Below, in pieces: positions 16,248-18,036 of a DNA stretch of 18,036 nucleotides. Position 1 is the stretch's first letter, and the number at the start of each line of letters is the position of its first letter. The translations under genes were made by a program, and so were the position numbers. The notes beneath the pieces were generated by a model. That model worked only from the letters and a program-made list of their open reading frames with translations. It did not search any database and was not told where the DNA came from. The DNA comes from Bacteroidales bacterium UBA1797. Lineage in GTDB: Bacteria > Bacteroidota > Bacteroidia > Bacteroidales > VadinHA17. Location of the stretch: contig DCFT01000226.1 in assembly GCA_002319885.1 (NCBI GenBank), forward strand, positions 1-18,036, written 5' to 3'.

Positions 16248-16971
16248 TCTCCTGTTTTTCCTGAACTACAGTATGATTCAGGTTAATGCCCAGGACACAA
16301 TATCCTTTCCGCTAAAGATAAGAGCCGGTATTGAACTATCTGGTCCGGTTATATATTATACTGACAAAAACATTCTGAATGCCGAAGGGTTTATTTCACT
16401 TGATCTCAATGAAAAGCGATCGGTCATACTCGACGCTGGTTACCTGAATTTTAAGTATAGCCAGAATAATTACTCCTATCTGAACAAAGGTAGTTACATT
16501 CGCGTTGGAATGGATTTTAATCTTCTGCAACCTGAAAAATCACAAGGAAAGTATTGGGCAGGAATTGGATTGAGATACGGTCTGAGCCGGTTCAAATCTG
16601 AAGTTCCTTCATTTCAAAAAACAGATTATTGGGGTACTACAATCTCTTCTATCGCTCAGAAAACAAACTGGGGGCATTTTCTGGAGGTGTCCCCTGGTGT
16701 TAGGGCAGAAATCTTTAACCACTTAAGCATCGGTTGGAATATAAGTCTGAGAATGCTGCTATATACCAGTACAGGTAAAGACCTGAAACCAGTTAATTTC
16801 CCCGGATTTGGAAACGGCACAAAGACTATTACTCCCGGGATGAGCTATTTTATTGTCTGGAATATTCCGTACAAAAAGATTCAGGTAATTCGTAAAAAAG
16901 AGGTTAAGGAACAGCCTGACGAAAACGATGACACAGATACACAAAACACAAACAGTACAATCAGAAATTAA
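16219..16971 (+). CDS. Predicted outer-membrane beta-barrel protein (DUF6048-like)
   Basis: A 250-aa protein with a signal peptide (WKTFAYSISLLFFLNYSMI, cleavage likely at VNAQ-DT). Alternating hydrophobic and polar strands rich in glycine and aromatics follow: RAGIELSGPVIYY, RSVILDAGYLNFKYS, GSYIRVGMDFNLL, YWAGIGLRYGLSRF, LSIGWNISLRMLLYTS and GMSYFIVWNIPY. This is the pattern of a small outer-membrane barrel of roughly eight to ten strands. The final ~30 residues are a charged, acidic and Asn/Thr-rich tail after the last strand (KEQPDENDDTDTQNTNST). I recognise the type as DUF6048, which I recall next to DUF6452; function unknown. Its reading frame overlaps the lipoprotein gene by 29 nt, and it ends 6 nt before the stop codon of the convergent transporter gene, so no terminator fits between them. 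Confidence 0.8.
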   Translation: MWKTFAYSISLLFFLNYSMIQVNAQDTISFPLKIRAGIELSGPVIYYTDKNILNAEGFISLDLNEKRSVILDAGYLNFKYSQNNYSYLNKGSYIRVGMDFNLLQPEKSQGKYWAGIGLRYGLSRFKSEVPSFQKTDYWGTTISSIAQKTNWGHFLEVSPGVRAEIFNHLSIGWNISLRMLLYTSTGKDLKPVNFPGFGNGTKTITPGMSYFIVWNIPYKKIQVIRKKEVKEQPDENDDTDTQNTNSTIRN

Positions 16972-16977
16972 AATAAA

Positions 16978-18036
16978 TCAGTAAGCTCCAGCTCTTCTGC
17001 TGAATAGATATAATCCAATAAAGGTCAGTAATCCGTTCACGAGCAATAATTCAAATCCGAATTTATATCCGTTAAATAACTCTACCGAATATTTACTGAG
17101 AAAGAAACATGCAACTGGTGAAAAAACGGCTATTACGGGAGTCATCCTGTCTTTTACATTTCTTTTAGTGAACAATCCAAAAGAGTATAATCCCAGCAGC
17201 GGACCATATGTATAGCCTGCTATTGTAAAGAGTTTATCAATCACTGCCTTATTATTCACAGTGCTGAATATTAATACACTTATGAAGAACACCAGTGCAA
17301 TTGTTATATGAACTATATACCTGATTCTTGTTTTCGCCTTATCCGTAATTCCTTCTCTTTTTTCGAGACCCAGAAAATCAATACTGACGGATGTTGTAAG
17401 AGATGTTAATGCCCCATCCGCGCTTGGGAATGCGGCAGAAATAAGGCCCAGCAGAAAAATTACACCTGCCACCGGTCCAAGGTACCTGATAGCTATTGTC
17501 GGGAAAATATCATCGCTTGAAGCTATAACCAATCCCTCTTTCTGCATAAATATTAAAAGGAGTGCACCAAGAAAAAGGAACAACAGATTTACCGCTACAA
17601 GTATTCCGCTAAATGTGAACATATTCTTCTGTGCCTCTTTTATGTTCCTGCAACTGAGATTTTTCTGCATCATTTCCTGGTCAAGGCCTGTCATAACTAT
17701 GGTTATAAACATCCCGCTGAAGAATTGTTTCAGGAAAAATCTCGGATTATGCCAGTCTGTAATAAACATTTTCGAAACAGGACTGTCTTTCACGCTGGAA
17801 ACTAGTTTCAGCAGGGGAATATGCAGATTTTTTCCTATATAAATGACAGACAGTACTACAGCAAGGAGCATAAAAGTAGTCTGCAACATATCAGTCCAGA
17901 TTATGGTTCTTATTCCTCCTTTTAAAGTATAAATAATGATCAGGGTTATGAATATGAAAACATTTACCCAAAATGGAACATGCCATGCATCGAAAACAAA
18001 AATCTGCAAAACATTTATAACCAGAAACATACGCAA
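16978..18036 (-). CDS. Sodium:solute symporter family transporter (C-terminal part, 5' truncated)
   Basis: Reading from the right edge on the minus strand, the frame is open at position 18036, so the N-terminal part of the protein lies outside the window. The apparent first codon (TTG) should not be taken as the start. The 352 visible residues contain about nine hydrophobic segments. Family blocks of the sodium:solute symporter (SSS) superfamily are present: GGIRTIIWTDMLQ, GLDQEMMQKNLSCRN, and SAAFPSADGALTSLTTSVSI, which corresponds to the serine-rich stretch near the sodium site. The protein imports a solute with Na+ across the inner membrane. The substrate cannot be deduced; related Bacteroidota proteins are often annotated for sialic acid or sugars, but that is a guess here. 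It is convergent with the barrel gene, with only 6 nt between stops. Confidence 0.9.
   Translation of the reverse strand: MRMFLVINVLQIFVFDAWHVPFWVNVFIFITLIIIYTLKGGIRTIIWTDMLQTTFMLLAVVLSVIYIGKNLHIPLLKLVSSVKDSPVSKMFITDWHNPRFFLKQFFSGMFITIVMTGLDQEMMQKNLSCRNIKEAQKNMFTFSGILVAVNLLFLFLGALLLIFMQKEGLVIASSDDIFPTIAIRYLGPVAGVIFLLGLISAAFPSADGALTSLTTSVSIDFLGLEKREGITDKAKTRIRYIVHITIALVFFISVLIFSTVNNKAVIDKLFTIAGYTYGPLLGLYSFGLFTKRNVKDRMTPVIAVFSPVACFFLSKYSVELFNGYKFGFELLLVNGLLTFIGLYLFSRRAGAY

Noticed and set aside
18034..18036. TTG at the right edge as the start of the symporter
   Set aside because: The visible protein lacks the first several membrane segments of the family, so the gene must continue beyond the window.
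1..18036. Search for CRISPR arrays, insertion sequences, tRNA or rRNA genes, phage genes, toxin-antitoxin or defence modules
   Set aside because: I found no regularly spaced direct repeats, no transposase or integrase motifs, no cloverleaf-forming sequence and no defence-type domains; the genes are mostly core functions.

Overview
The window looks like an ordinary chromosomal segment of a Bacteroidota (Bacteroidetes) bacterium, probably a Bacteroidales or Marinilabiliales-type relative. Evidence: type IX secretion genes porU and porV side by side; several intergenic TAnnTTTG boxes, the -7 element of the Bacteroidota primary sigma factor; a long-form urocanate hydratase; a DUF6452/DUF6048-type lipoprotein and beta-barrel pair; weak or absent Shine-Dalgarno sites; and AT-rich DNA. 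Family assignments come from reading the translated proteins, not from database searches.

Layout, left to right. (1) 1-4170, plus strand: the C-terminal part of porU (cut by the left edge), porV, ispF (overlapping the porV stop by 4 nt) and a small CoA-binding Rossmann protein. (2) 4236-10798, minus strand, read from right to left: two tandem membrane-anchored M23 peptidases, a short MerR-type regulator, a Nif3-like protein, a zinc-ribbon coiled-coil protein and urocanate hydratase (hutU). A clear intrinsic terminator separates the zinc-ribbon gene from hutU. (3) 10913-15674, plus strand: alaS, a 292-bp AT-rich gap with a long hairpin, and a long-chain acyl-CoA synthetase ending in an intrinsic terminator. 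(4) 15780-16971, plus strand: a small lipoprotein gene overlapping a predicted outer-membrane barrel gene. (5) 16978-18036, minus strand: the C-terminal part of a sodium:solute symporter, cut by the right edge.

How the genes relate. PorU and PorV form the cell-surface attachment complex of type IX secretion. The two M23 peptidases are probably anchored in the inner membrane and act on peptidoglycan. The lipoprotein/barrel pair probably sits in the outer membrane. The rest is housekeeping: isoprenoid synthesis, tRNA charging, fatty-acid activation and histidine breakdown.

I see no mobile element, CRISPR array, phage, toxin-antitoxin or defence module, rRNA, tRNA or biosynthetic cluster, and nothing that I can honestly call a new system. 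The points most worth a second look are the overlapping lipoprotein/barrel pair of unknown function, the duplicated M23 genes (one with a TTG start and an unusual palindrome between them), the inverted repeat ahead of merR, and the very compact terminator/promoter junctions.
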